From NCBI GenBank assembly GCA_008973525.1, contig WACJ01000044.1, positions 1,364,001 to 1,428,000 on the forward strand: 64,000 bases of DNA. The letters are read 5' to 3'. The notes under the pieces are model-generated. The model searched no databases. It had not been told where the DNA came from and saw nothing but the letters and a program-made list of their open reading frames with translations. Positions within the stretch are counted from its first letter, which is position 1. Each line of letters begins with the position of its first letter. A program made the translations under genes and the position numbers. This document shows positions 21,961-33,624 of the stretch, in pieces. The DNA is from Stenopsyche tienmushanensis. Lineage: Eukaryota > Arthropoda > Insecta > Trichoptera > Stenopsychidae.

Positions 21961-23429
21961 TTATTGGGATTAGATGAGGAGATGTATAATAATACAAATA
22001 AATGTGTAATAAAAATAAAATATGCTTTTCTATTTGGAAAAAGCGTAAGAAATTAAGATTAACAAAAATAAACCCGCATTTACCCAAGAAAAATTAGGTC
22101 AATTTTTTTCAGAGCTAGCCATTACACCGAGTCGCTCCGCAGATAAATTGACCAACCTCAGTTTCAAGTCGCCCACAAGACAAACTTATCATATTTACAG
22201 ATGACGCATATTCCCATTCATAGACATCGAAACACCCACCCCCCATAGCAAATGTTAACATGAAAAAAACACCAGCAAGTCGGCTGTATGTCTGATTGAT
22301 GATGGACCTCATAGGAGCGGCATTATGGTATCCACTTAACCGTTAAAAACATGGCGCCAAAGTTCTATCCCATAATTTACGATAATTTCATACGAACCAC
22401 CAAAGGATTTGATACTCCTCGACGTGTTATTTATTTCATATTTATTCGCGAAAAATTTGCCCTGCGCAATTTTATATCGGGGGCGAAAATAAAACACATT
22501 GCGTAATTTATGATTCCTGGGAGACGCGAACGGGCAATAATATGATAATTTATTGCCATGTATCTAAATTACTAAATCATTTGGGCTAAAACAAGATTTA
22601 CTCTTATCTCCGTGTCCAGCAGTGGAAGGTCTTGTTAAATATTCTCAAGAGCGCTCCCTCCGGAGCCACCCCACACCCATCGATGCCTTATTGACCTTAG
22701 AGACTCGGAGACCTATTCGTCTAATTACGTCGTTACCATATAAATTATTCATAATTTAAATTCAAACGTCTATATTTTGATTAACAAACATACGCAGATT
22801 CGGTTGACTGTTGACGAATGAGGAGTCGGAGTGGGTGGAAGACACGGCATCTGTCAAATTATTTTAAACAGGGCCTGAGCTATTATACAGGGCACGGCAG
22901 GGAAACTACCCTATTTGTACACCCTGTACAATACTAAACCTCAATGGAATTAAGTCGATGTAATTAACATATTAGTTTAAGACAGACATTAGATTTAGCT
23001 CATTATTAAATAGTTTTGACCTTATAAAAGCATTTTATTTTGTTAAAAGATATGATCAATTATCATCTTATAATCTGAGACCTCCCTCTTAAAAAATCAA
23101 AAGGCATTGAATCCAATTAGAGGGTAGCATAATAGTAATTTTGAACAAATTTGCTACAATTAGCGAACAGATTATACTGGAGTATGTATTATGCTGAATT
23201 TCACCTTTGAGAATAACTCACAATATTAAATTTGCTATTAGACGTATGTTAAATACAAATAAATATAAATATAAAAATCAATACAGGGGACTGTTTTCCA
23301 TGCCATGACATGGTATTTAAATTAAAAATACTGTTTGAATAGCAAAAATAAGCCTTTTTTAATTGTGTTCACATACCAATATGTTTCTATGCAATACATT
23401 TGTTAATCTATGTAGATTTAATTCACCAA
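21961..23429. other. No recognised gene
   Basis: AT-rich with a few moderately GC-rich patches (22610-22730). A 65-codon minus frame at 22115-22312 and a 68-codon minus frame at 21881-22087 show no motif. No repeat ends seen. Confidence 0.4.
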
Positions 23430-24035
23430 ATTAACAGCGACATCTTCCGTCTCTTTTTAGGCGCAATGTGTCAATTTAACAGCGCCATCTTCTTTAGCGT
23501 TACACCGCTGTAACGTGCAGAAAGCGGAAATCCTGATCTTCGAAAATCCTTGGCTGCGGAAGGGCGTCCTTCCCGCAGTCAGATCTTTCTCTCTTGTCAT
23601 TAATAAAGAAGTTTTATAAAACAAGAGAATTTCGAGTTGGGTGTCGCGTTAAAAGTATCACCGCTCCACCTTGTACGCTTCAGTGGTGTCAGAAGTGGAT
23701 ACCTACACCACTGAAAATATTATAAGTGCTGACTACCGGATGATGGCTCCAGAATAATCGAAGAAGCATACGACGGATGCGCTAGCCAGAAACATGTGAA
23801 TCAAATATTTCTATGAATTAGAGTAGAGTTTAAGAATAATAGGAGAAGAACGGGTACAAAAGTGATTTAGAGTGAGTTTAATGTAGCTCGAATCTATAGA
23901 TATAGTATAGTATAGTCATAGTGTGTAACAGTCGGAACCAGTTAAGTCTTTGGATCCGACCACTCGTCTTGGCCGCGGGAAGATCTTATCTTCCCGCGAC
24001 TGGCTTTTTCGATACAATCCAAATATTGGCGCTTG
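23430..24035 (+). mobile_element. TRIM-like LTR element without coding region
   Basis: A 5' LTR (about 23430-23692) starts near aacagcgacatcttccgtct, with stem-loop ggctgcggaagggcgtcct-tcccgcag. It is followed by the full primer site TGGTGTCAGAAGTGG (23694-23708), then only about 210 bp of non-coding interior, then the start of a second LTR (tgtgtaacagtcggaac, then ggccgcgggaagatcttatc-ttcccgcgac). No gag, protease, reverse transcriptase or integrase motif lies between. This is the layout of a terminal-repeat retrotransposon in miniature. The 5' and 3' LTRs are not identical, so it is old or recombinant. Confidence 0.6.
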
Positions 24036-25576
24036 AATGATCTTTTCGAATTTAATACAGCACTAGGCATAGAAAAACAACACCCAAACGGTCGATGAAT
24101 GGATGAAGTTTTTGACGTTTGTTACTTTTAATGAGGGCATTCATAAAAGCGAAACGGCCGTCGCATAAATAACCCTATACACGTTCGTATTGACTATACT
24201 TATGATTCAATTTCTATAAAATATTGTAGTTTCCAAGCCAAACTAATATCGTGAATTAAATTAATTGAGCAATTAATCATGCTTTCAGCGGTGAGCCATT
24301 TTTGAATAGACGTCGAATTTTATCAAAGTGTATCTTGTACGGTTATTGTGTTTGCTATTTGCTCGGGAGCATAAATATTTTTCTATCTGTTCGGGGGCGT
24401 ATTTGAGTCTTTGAAATTCGTTTATGAATCCAATAATTCAATTTTATACGCAGTAACTAAATTTGCGTCCAAAAATATTCATTAAAGTGGAATCCTCCCT
24501 CCACGGTGAAAGCTTTCAGACTCCTTCGAAATACGAATCCTTTGTATGAATACACAATCAAACAATGTTGCAAAACTACTTTTATTATATTCAGCTGCGA
24601 TATCATCGTTGATAGCATTGGAATCGTGGGAAAAGAAGCGTTTCATCGAATGGAATTGATAGAACAATACGTCCATTTGATACTTTTGTGTACTTGGTTA
24701 GCAAGTTTGAAATATCCAATTAATCGATTGGATGGGAGCGGGTTTTATTACACAAATAGGGCTTATCAAATATACGTATTGGCGTAAATACGTAGGATAT
24801 AACCGTACAGGTAATGGATAATGGGGTTGCATAGGTTCTATTTATGCATTTAACCCGCTCAGAGAATTATATGAATCCATATTCCGTTTAAGTATAGGCA
24901 ATTAGATACGGTATAATGCTCTTAGTCCAAAGACCATTGTTTTATAACCAAATACAGGCGCATATCGAATCTCTATTATTGCATTTCATCCCGTATGCAT
25001 TGTATTTGGGGGTTGGCGCTTCGCGAAAGGGTAGTAATTTCGGCCAAAATACTTTTATTTGAATTAATTCCCGACCGTTGAGATGAAAATGAAATGTTGC
25101 TCATTTGCAAGAAGATTAGATGCCTTTATCTATTTGACTCTATTTCCTAAACTTCATTAGGTAATCCGTCATTTCTGCGATGGTAGAGCTTTGGCTCAAC
25201 TAGAGCTTTTGAAGTGAAAATCGTCTCTCGATTCCCAAGAGAAAATTGAGCCCTAAAATAAGCCGGAAATATTTCAACAAACTATATACTAAGAATACAT
25301 TCAAAAGTTATTTTAACAAATACAGTTAATTAATTCAAAATAACAAGAAAAATAACATTTATTAAGAATTGATGATCATTTCGCCGTATCTTAGCTCAGA
25401 ACTTAAATTTGACCTTTAATGTTTTAATGAACCTTCGAATAAAATTAAATAATATTTATTAACTTTCAAAGTTTTTGCATATTTTTATATTTATTAATTC
25501 TGGTTAAAACCGGTTTTTAGATTTATAAAAAATATGTTTGATATAACTATATGTATAAGAATAGTATTCTACCCCA
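24036..25576. other. No recognised gene
   Basis: Two overlapping open frames on opposite strands (93 codons plus from 24506, 64 codons minus at 24482-24676) share no known motif and shadow each other. The remainder is AT-rich without repeats I recognise. Confidence 0.4.
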
Positions 25577-25665
25577 TTAACCCTTTGATAAGTATGCACG
25601 CACTAGCGATCCAAAGAGAGTATGCTCGCACATGTGGCGTACAGCTCTTCACATTGCTTTGTTTT
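25577..25665 (-). mobile_element. Short TTAA-type miniature element, inverted copy
   Basis: It starts TTAA-CCCTTTGATAAGTATG and continues gagtatgctcgcacatgtgg, the inverse of the copy at 12553-12642. The second TTAA is not found. It links this short family to the larger one at 45748 through a shared terminal CCCTTTGAT. Confidence 0.6.
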
Positions 25666-27569
25666 GCTATTATAAGTCCTAAATGTATCGATCTATATCG
25701 GTAGTGCCAAAAATACGTGCCGTTTTAACACTTTTGTTTAGAAAAATTATAAAAAAAATAAGGAACCAAATAATTAATTGATGTGTATTATTGAAGATTT
25801 GAGAAATTGAAGATGAAATTCGTCCAGAGCTCATCATTAAATATTATGTCATTTTGCACCACAAAACCTACTTCAAATTTTCATTATTAGTTTCCCGTAT
25901 TAAACCAGTTTCTGGATACAAAAAAATAAAATACAAATTTGAAGGATAAAAAAACTGCCTTTTTTTAATTTTTTGCATCCAAACCGAAGAATTTCTACAA
26001 CAGGTTGTAATAAATTCAGAAGAAGACTATACAATTGATTAAGCTTGTGTTCTTTTTTTTACACTTTTAAAACAGATACAAAGAAGGGTACATATTTTTG
26101 GCACTATCGATTTATAAATAATTCGCCTCGAAGACCGACTGTCTCCTTCTATTCCTTTCCTTTCCCTGACCCACGTTTGCCACTTCACCAGACCAATATG
26201 CGCCAACATGGTGCATCCGTTAAACGTCCGCAAACAAATTTAATAATAAATTATCTTATAAACAGACGTTTATTTTTTTATGTTCATATATTTATCAACA
26301 ATCTATTATTTATATTAAAAGCGAGGCTCAACTGCGAGACTTCAATGACGAACCACTTCTTTAAGTATGATCAGAGACAGCCCGTTAACTTTAATATTCG
26401 TAATTAAAAAACTGGAATTATACAAATTTTTTAAATAATATCGTGGTTTCGTGGCAAAATGTAGGTTACATTTTTTTAAATACTTTCGTACAGTCTGCGA
26501 TGGTCTTTTAAGGGCTAAATTTGTTTACTAAAACCATGGAAAAAATCCAAAAAATAAAACATTTCTTCCATGGCTAAGTCGATAAAAGCTTGAAAATGAA
26601 ATACAAATTAGATATTTATTTGACAATGTCCTTTAATATGGAGCATATTTTGATAGACAAATCCAATATAAAGCTCAGATACCCGACTTTATTACAGAGC
26701 CCGTCCAATGGATGTTGTTCAGGAGAGTGTGTAGAGGATTCGTTCTACGTCTTCATCTTTCATGCATCGTCTATACTCCTTTATGAATATTATATTTACC
26801 AATATGGAGAATCAATCCCTCGGGCCATATATAGCCCCATGACCCCTCCCCATAAGCATAAATACATATTCATAAGACTCCGAGCATGATAAATCAAAGA
26901 GAAATTTAAAATGAGTAATTAGCAGGAGCAAATAACTCATTTAGATCTGGAATCGTACACAAGACCGATCGCCCTTAAATAAATATATTTACATTCTGCT
27001 ATTAATGCTTTTAAAACGGGCAGTCATTTCAGATGGGCGCAATTGATAAGATTCGTTAAAAAACGAGCTTCAAAACCCAAAAATTACAATTTCAATTTTG
27101 ATCCCGGAATGATATAGAAATATACCGTTCATATGTCGATTTGGTTCTCTCTGAAAATTACGGAAAGTTAAGAGTGCATCTTGAGTCGAGTGTGCTTTCA
27201 ACGTGAAGTAGCCGAATGGCAATTTTATGAATAAATACTTGATTTCGAGAGTTCATTTTCATTTATTTTTATGTGAATTGATGAAAATATATATTTGAAT
27301 GAAACATATAAATCGTGTGCATATTTCTAAGTATGCTTATTTCGCAAATCAATCAAAATTAGGACGCTGCATAAGTTCTTAACTTGTTCTTATTGATAGT
27401 TTATTGGAAGAGTTTGAAAAGATAAAAATTCGAATTATTTTCTGTTGAAACCAGTAAAAATTGTCACATATTGGTTAAAGCAAATTGGTTCATAGCAAAG
27501 TCAACCTATAGAAAATAAGATCATCATTTGGTAGATTAAGGATGAAAGATTGTACACATGTATGATCTG
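25666..27569. other. No recognised gene
   Basis: Open frames of 120, 99 and 64 codons occur here (26045, 26590, and 26039 minus), all AT-rich and without known motifs. No splice-bounded GC-rich stretch is visible. Confidence 0.4.
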
Positions 27570-27800
27570 CGTAAATTTAATTCGCCAGATTAACAGCGAT
27601 ATCTTCTGCGGCGCTGGGTACAGATTGGTAATCTCACTTCTGACACCAATGTAGCGTGTAATGTTACGTTAGGCAGGGGTATTCTTGAGGCAAAGCTCTC
27701 GGGCTGCACTCCGCTCTCACGTACTTGCCGAGATGACCGCGCTCACACGCGGGTTCATTCTTCTATCTGGCTGGGCAAGATTTCGGGATTCTGTTAAACT
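27570..27800 (-). mobile_element. Head-to-head LTR junction with inverted primer site
   Basis: A plus-strand LTR start piece (gattaacagcgatatcttct) runs to about 27610. From 27635 the minus strand carries the primer site (CACTTCTGACACCA, 27635-27648) and the adjoining LTR 3' end (atgtagcgtgtaatgttac on plus), with gatgaccgcgctcacacgcg and cattcttctatctgg inner blocks to about 27790. So two LTR pieces of one family face each other, as at 17948-17980 and 57056-57255. Confidence 0.65.
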
Positions 27801-27926
27801 ATCCCGGGATCAAACTAATTAAATTCTAGTTCGAGTTGAGCCCCCATTTTCGTATAACACCATCAGTGTGACTGATAAAATTCTTATCTGCTGAGACACG
27901 GTCTAAAACTCGCAAATTTCCCGACA

Positions 27927-28157
27927 AATTATTTATTTCCGTCGCTGCAGATGAATACTTACATACTCTAATACTTTGATGTGATTCGTAATTATATTAC
28001 GAAGGAATACAAAAATTCTGAGCCCCGTATCTATTATATTTCATATCGATATTCCCATTATTAGAATCGAGGTGTAGTAAATACATCACCGGTAGAGAAA
28101 GGTTAATACAAAAATTTATATGCACTCTATATAAATTTATACATAGATTAGATAGCC
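27927..28157 (+). repeat. 235-bp dispersed repeat, copy A
   Basis: From attatttatttccgtcgct through gtgattcgtaattatattac, ctgagccccgtatctattat and ggtgtagtaaatacatcacc to atacatagattagat the sequence is found inverted at 54208-54449 with very few differences, except for a worn strip near 28105-28125. No terminal repeats, coding frame or target duplication is visible. Nature unknown; it could be a low-copy transposon strip or a duplicated host segment. Confidence 0.85.
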
Positions 28158-29989
28158 GAGGACCATCGATATTTACACTCGGCTTACACTCCTATTTTTT
28201 TTTTTTGAGAAACTTTCTTGTATATTAGGAGGACCCGAATGTATTCGAAAATTTAGTTAAAAAAGTTCAAATTTATAAATAACAAAAATTGTATATACAA
28301 TAGGTGGTCTTTTGATCCCTTTTTTGTAAAAACTTTGAAACTAAGCGGCGTGCGAAACTCATCCTACTCCATAACACTCATCCTATTCGATTTGTCGGAG
28401 AGATTTAAATGTTTTTGCATAGTGTTGCATGAGAATTTCAGTCTTTGCAATAACTTCTATGTTATTTATCGTAGATCTGACTCAGAGGATTTTAGTGCAT
28501 CATCATCAAAATTCTCACTTTTTTGGATCATCCCTTAAGAGCTTATTGCCCGATTTTAATTTCTGGAACCAATATTGGCATCTGCGTACTATTTCTACTT
28601 CACCATATAGATATCTGAGTATTTTACTGGGTTTTGTGGCACTCCAATCTAAATTTAAAAAAAGCTGCATCCAATGCCAGATGGTAATTTTAATAGTTTT
28701 GGGTCTGAAATTTTAACCTTTAAATATAAAAAAAAATCTATTGAACAGAAATAAGGCATAACAATAATTCTACAAAAATGTTTCAGTAACTGTTTCTGGA
28801 CACAAACTGAGCTTTCAAAATACCCCTAATATCTTCAATAAAAAGGCTAAGAACTTATGCATCGCCCTAATAATTTAAACTTTCACACAAAAACTAGATC
28901 GAAGTCTCATAAATTAATGCTAAACGACATGCAATTTTTTGACTTATTTATTCGAACCGATATAATAGAGTCGATGGAATGTAAAATGGCAACCCCCCCG
29001 ACAGTTAATATTTAAATTTCATGATTATAGGTCAACCGTTACACATCCGAACGAACGAATCCCATTTAATCCGGAGCTTAATCCCCTCCGGCGATTACTC
29101 ATGATTATATTTTCGTTACATGGTATGATTACAATTATGTCTGCATCCTCCCACATACCCCTCTACACTTTTGATTCAACGGCTCTAATTCAATTTGCCG
29201 ATAGTCCTCGAAATGAAAGGGCTGTACCAGACACCTTCGTTCCGAAGACAAAGAAACCGTCCCCCATCGGCAGAGGGTCGGTAATTGCAACGACCCCCAC
29301 GGCCCACCCCACCACACACTGTTATGCCGGGGCTAACAATTCCGCCTCGGGCTTGATGGAGTATCTACACCAACTGTTGCTTGATACTCTAAGATGATCC
29401 TGGAGTCCTCCGTGCTTCGAATTATATCTCAATACGCCGTCATCCGATGGCGTGCAAACCAGATTAGAAATAACGCAGTTTATTCCCGTTGTTTATGTTT
29501 TCGAAAGAAATTTCGCTGTTTTCGTTTAATTAGAGTCCCCTCGGATATCGCATTTCGGGAATCCAAGCATCGGTTTTCATGAACGAGATTGATCACACCG
29601 GGAATCCGGTGCTCGAAACGAGGGAAACAAAATCCACTCACTCATTAAAAACGTCTCGAAAGGGCAATCGCTCAAACTGAAGTCAAAACCTCGTTCGATG
29701 GCCATTTAATATGATGCAAATGATGGAATTTCTTCCAAAATATCGGATTGAATTATAACCAAATTGAAACATCATTGCATTGTTAATTTCCAGACAGCAT
29801 TAGAAAAAAAGTATTTTATGAATCTTTAGTCTTTTCTTTAATATATTGCCATTAATTCGGGTAGTAGTTTGTGTGAAATGAATGAGTCTCTTTGGAATAC
29901 GCTTTGATATTCTTACAAACTTTCAAGCCCAAGTATCTGCGATTATATCTGTTATATTCTCTCAAAATGAGCAAAGAACGATATTAAAC
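28158..29989. other. No recognised gene
   Basis: Open frames of 67, 95, 98 and 62 codons (28335, 28429, 29101, 29394) show no known motif. The stretch 29200-29400 is richer in GC but lacks convincing splice borders or codon patterns. No repeat ends found. Confidence 0.35.
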
Positions 29990-30330
29990 GGTTGCCAAAA
30001 TCATGACCCAATTACGAAGATAGTCCCGATATTTCAAACACTACTAGATTCTACTCTATGAGAGTCTGCTTCTTCATTTACAACAATAAAATATTGGGAG
30101 GAGAGTTTAAATGAGGACGCAATGATCGACTAAATGAATTGAACACGTCGGAAATGGTGAAGAAAAATCACAAAATGATATTGGATGATCGATGACGATA
30201 GAAGTTTTAAAAAGTTTTATACATCGCATATTGATTGAAAATTTGGACATGAGAAAGCTGTGCGCAAGATCGTCGATTCATAACCATGGATGAAACATGG
30301 GTCCATAAATTCACACCTGATACAAAGGAA
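29990..30330 (+). pseudogene. Mariner transposase fragment, family F3
   Basis: The sequence parallels 7447-7800: tactctatgagagtctgctt and caacaataaaatattgggag at the N-terminal strip, then attgattgaaaatttggacatg (IENLDMRKLCARS), then TMDETWVHKFTPDTKE at 30276-30330. The last includes the first catalytic aspartate, which has been lost in the 7.2-kb copy. Multiple deletions and stops; dead. No clear ends. Confidence 0.75.
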
Positions 30331-30831
30331 TAGTCAAAACAATGGTTATAATTGCTTTCTCATTCACCCTATTCGCCAAAATTAACCCCCTTGGAATATT
30401 TTCTTTCTTCAAACACGTTATGAACAAAAACATGCTATGAACTACTTCTAATTGCATTTCACATATCATCTGTCATCATAAATGAAAATTTTGCATTCAT
30501 CTGACATCATCGGAAATCCCTTTATTTGTATTATTTTACAACAACGTCAAAGAAAATCTTCCTTTATTGCCATGATGAATTTCTCTGGAAGCACAAAACG
30601 TAGAGAACAAACAATGGGAGAGCATGCAGCAGACCACTGTAATATATTTTTCGTGTCTTCGTGACCATATGATGCAAACTGCGTTGGTTGCGGGTTTTGA
30701 ATAATAAATATATACAGAGTTTACTATTGTGTTGAAAATTTTTGAATAAATAATTAAAATATACCAGAAAATGTATTTTTAATATTACAAATTTAGATTT
30801 GAAAACAGAAATAGGTGTTATTCCAGAAATA

Positions 30832-31759
30832 TTAGGTTGGGGAATAAGTTCGTAGCGTTTTTGTATATTTTTTTTTTTTGACAACTTTTTTTTGCTTTTT
30901 GACAAAGTGTATAATATTCATTCGATAGAGCTCTTTCTATTCTACAAATCTGTGTTAATCATCTTTTTGAATAATTTAATTTTTTATTGCCTTTGACTCT
31001 TAAAAATGGAATATCCAGGAGGTAAAAAACATTTTCGACACCTACGCTCCTTCACTTTTTATTAAGGTCAAAAAATTACTAAAGTAGCGCGGGACATTTG
31101 CTACGTATACGAAGAAGGTGTCTTAGGAGAGTCTATAGCACTGAAATGGTTTGAAAAGTTCAAAAATGTCGATTTTAATGTTGACGATACTATTTGATAC
31201 GATATTTACCGAAAAATTGGGAGCCTGGGTGACTCAAATTCCTTCTCAACATCTCGCCCGCCTTCGAGCAACACGCGATCATAAACACTTTTTTGCATTC
31301 TTGTACCGAATCGTCACGGGAGATGAGAAATGGTGCCTATTCAACTGAAAAGATCCCATTGACAAGGCCAAACCATACTTCTTCACAACGCCAGACCCTA
31401 GGATGCACAAGTCGACAAAACCGCCCTCCAAGAGCTCGAATGGGAGGTCCTTCAGCGTCCGCCGTATTTTTCAGACCTTACACCGACGGTTTACCATCTT
31501 TTCCGCTCCCTGTTGAACCATATGAAAGAGACATACCTTCAACAATGAAGAAGACCTTTAAAACTGGCTCAACAAATTCTTCGATACCAGACCTGCCGAT
31601 TTTTGGCAGAACGGCATCGACAAATTGGTCAAAAGGTGGAAGGAGATAGTAAACAGCAACGGTGAATACATAATTAATTAATTTATTGTTGAAACTGTTG
31701 ATTTTTGTTCAATTAAAAGTTTTTTTATAAAAACGCTACGAACTTATTCCCCAACCTAA
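30832..31759 (+). mobile_element. Mariner element with identical 31-bp inverted ends, 928 bp
   Basis: Both ends read TTAGGTTGGGGAATAAGTTC-GTAGCGTTTTT without a mismatch over 31 bases, each flanked by TA (30830-30831 and 31760-31761). The ends and the encoded protein place it in the mariner group. At 928 bp it lacks roughly a quarter to a third of a full mariner. Identity of the ends suggests a comparatively recent, deleted copy that may have been moved by enzyme from another copy. Confidence 0.93.
31006..31675 (+). pseudogene. Internally deleted mariner transposase
   Basis: The frame starts at ATG 31006 (MEYPGGKKHFRHLRSF) and shows the N-terminal helix-turn-helix strip RDICYVYEEGVL and ALKWFEKFKNVD. 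The next part of the DNA-binding region is deleted. RIVTGDEKWCLFN follows at 31306-31348 with the first catalytic aspartate (codon 31322-31324). After a frameshift comes ILLHNARP near 31371, where the usual HDN has lost its aspartate, then ELEWEVLQRPPYFSDLTPT and VYHLFRSLLNHM, the region of the third aspartate (SPDL.PSDYHLF in intact relatives). Stops and frameshifts make it inactive. Confidence 0.88.
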
Positions 31760-32034
31760 TAAATAGAAAAATGATCAGAAAAGCTGAACAATTAAAAAAA
31801 TATCATTCTAAAATACGGGGAAAAATTTAATATTTGCCTATGTAAGCAAGTTTAATGTTTTTGGAGGTTGTAATGTTATGGTTTAGAGGTGTATGTTGGC
31901 AATTGATGTTGTTAATTTGGTTGTCATTAATGGAATAATAGGATGTCTAAAAAATAATTTCTGAAACAGTGCAGAATTTTTTTTTAAATATCATCAAGAC
32001 GAACCATTAATTTTACTTTGTCTATTATGTAATT

Positions 32035-32165
32035 AAAGGGTCATCCAAATGCGACGCCTAGATATCAGCGCTGTATAATGTTTACGTGTGACGAAATTTT
32101 AAATGACATAAGTACGTTTTTGTAGAGAGTAGAACAATTTCATCCGAGAGATCCATTGCTTTCGA
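32035..32165 (+). mobile_element. 5' end of mariner-like element, family F4
   Basis: GGGTCATCCAAATGCGACGC opens a strip (cctagatatcagcgctgtat, atgtttacgtgtgacgaaat, gagagtagaacaattt) that recurs before the transposase piece at 36510-36625. Only this 5' untranslated strip is present here. Confidence 0.6.
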
Positions 32166-32660
32166 GCAAAATTTTGTCTAAGCAATGTAGCTCAGTCAGT
32201 CCTCTGTTAAGTATTATTTTTAATTTATATTATATATTTTATTTATATCTTAGAGAATTTAATTTATTATGATATAATATTTAGATTCGATGACTACTTG
32301 CCCAATTTACAGCATTTATCCTTAATTAATTATTGCTACTTGTTATATTGTATGGTTTGTGTACTCAATCTGATACATACAATACAACGAGGAGGGCTTA
32401 CAACATTTATTAGTATGCAAAAATAAGGTTTTTATTGCGTAATAATATTCCCCAGTTGAGAGCATCGTTCCCCAGCATCTTTTATGTGTCTGACTCATCC
32501 GATGTTCACCCTTGTGTTTTTAAAGCACGCAAACGATCTTTCGGTTTACTTTTTCCTCGATTGTCTTTCGATAGATCCGCACGAGTCTACCTCCTCCAGC
32601 ATCTATAACAGCCAACCACCCCACAATAAACTTTCAATTCTCTTCTCCTTTGCTTTGATA

Positions 32661-32751
32661 GAGGCTTTCCCCCAGGAGCCGAGAGCAGCTCCTCCTCCGG
32701 CGTCGGGACGCCCGGGGCGAGAGCCCTCCCCTAAGTGATGAGCCCGACTGA
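32661..32751 (+). other. Candidate exon or GC-rich patch with splice-like acceptor
   Basis: A pyrimidine tract (caattctcttctcctttgct) leads to gatag and then tttcccccag, two possible splice acceptors at 32661 and 32674. After the second, the sequence is GC-rich and open in two frames: EPRAAPPPASGRPGREPSPK before a stop at 32736, and SREQLLLRRRDARGESPPLS-DEPD before TGA at 32749-32751. No donor follows, so a terminal exon would be needed. No homology is recognised. Speculative. Confidence 0.2.
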
Positions 32752-33224
32752 ATGAGAAATCGGTACTTAAGCCTACCTACAACATATCAACAATTCAAAT
32801 GTCAGACGAGCAGACAACGCCGACAAATCTCATGCGTCATCCTTCACGTACGCTCAAACTGACGAAATTATTTTTCTATGGAAATTCTTCGATAAACTTC
32901 TCCATAAATACTTAACTCTTTCTAAGTCGCAAGCTGATTGATCGCACGTGAGGGCTTCTGCCTTATCTTAGACCTTGCGCAAAAAAATAATCTCATCAAC
33001 AGATGGTCGGACGTAATCCTATTCCTATACAGTGTTTGTATACATACAGAATGCCCTGGGTTAAATTCTAGAAAACAAGTAGCGATGTTTCTCATCAGGG
33101 AAGCATTAAGGACCCCTTATCGGAACAATTATATTTTTGTGTCCACCGCTTCGGCATCACGTTCCACCTCCTCGATCGTGAGTTTCGAAAGGGGATGCAT
33201 CTCAGTTCGGGGGCTGAAACAGTC

Positions 33225-33246
33225 TATATTTTCCGCGGAAAATATA
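33225..33246. repeat. Perfect 22-bp palindrome
   Basis: The 11-bp arm TATATTTTCCG is followed at once by its exact inverse complement, centred on TTCCGCGGAA. It could be a binding site for a dimeric protein or chance; nothing near it supports a role. Confidence 0.8.
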
Positions 33247-33624
33247 ATTTTCTCGCATCAGAAGATCGTCTGCGTTTAAACGGAGATGCAACGCCTGATG
33301 AAAATAATAATAGAACCAATCTATTGCGAGAGATGAAACAATGAAGCACCGACTACCGAAGTTTTGTCAAATACAGTAGCGCTGCGCGGTTATATGAAAA
33401 TGCACACAATATTAAAATTGATCCAAGATGAAAATTCATATTTATTGTGAAAACATTATGATGGTCGATTTGTTTGATTCCGCGTGTTTATCGGCCATTT
33501 TGTTCAGTCACAGTAAATTCTTCCGATGAAGTGGACGTCGCGCGCTCCCATTCATGCAAGATCCGCGCGATAATCCCGGTCATTGATTGAAGAAGACTCA
33601 AAAGAAGTGAAGTGCTGCCATCTT

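Larger units (their letters stand above)
32166..33624. other. Mostly unrecognised; one exon-like GC-rich patch and a palindrome
   Basis: Two items stand out: a GC-rich patch with an upstream pyrimidine tract (32661-32751, listed separately) and a perfect 22-bp palindrome at 33225-33246. A 113-codon plus frame (32938-33279) overlaps the palindrome and shows no known motif. Confidence 0.35.

Noticed and set aside
30564..30905. 113-codon minus-strand open frame (lysine-rich)
   Set aside because: It overlaps the left end of the mariner and arises from AT-rich sequence and the terminal repeat read backward.
32938..33279. 113-codon plus-strand open frame as a gene
   Set aside because: No domain recognised and it runs across a palindrome; composition is not clearly coding.
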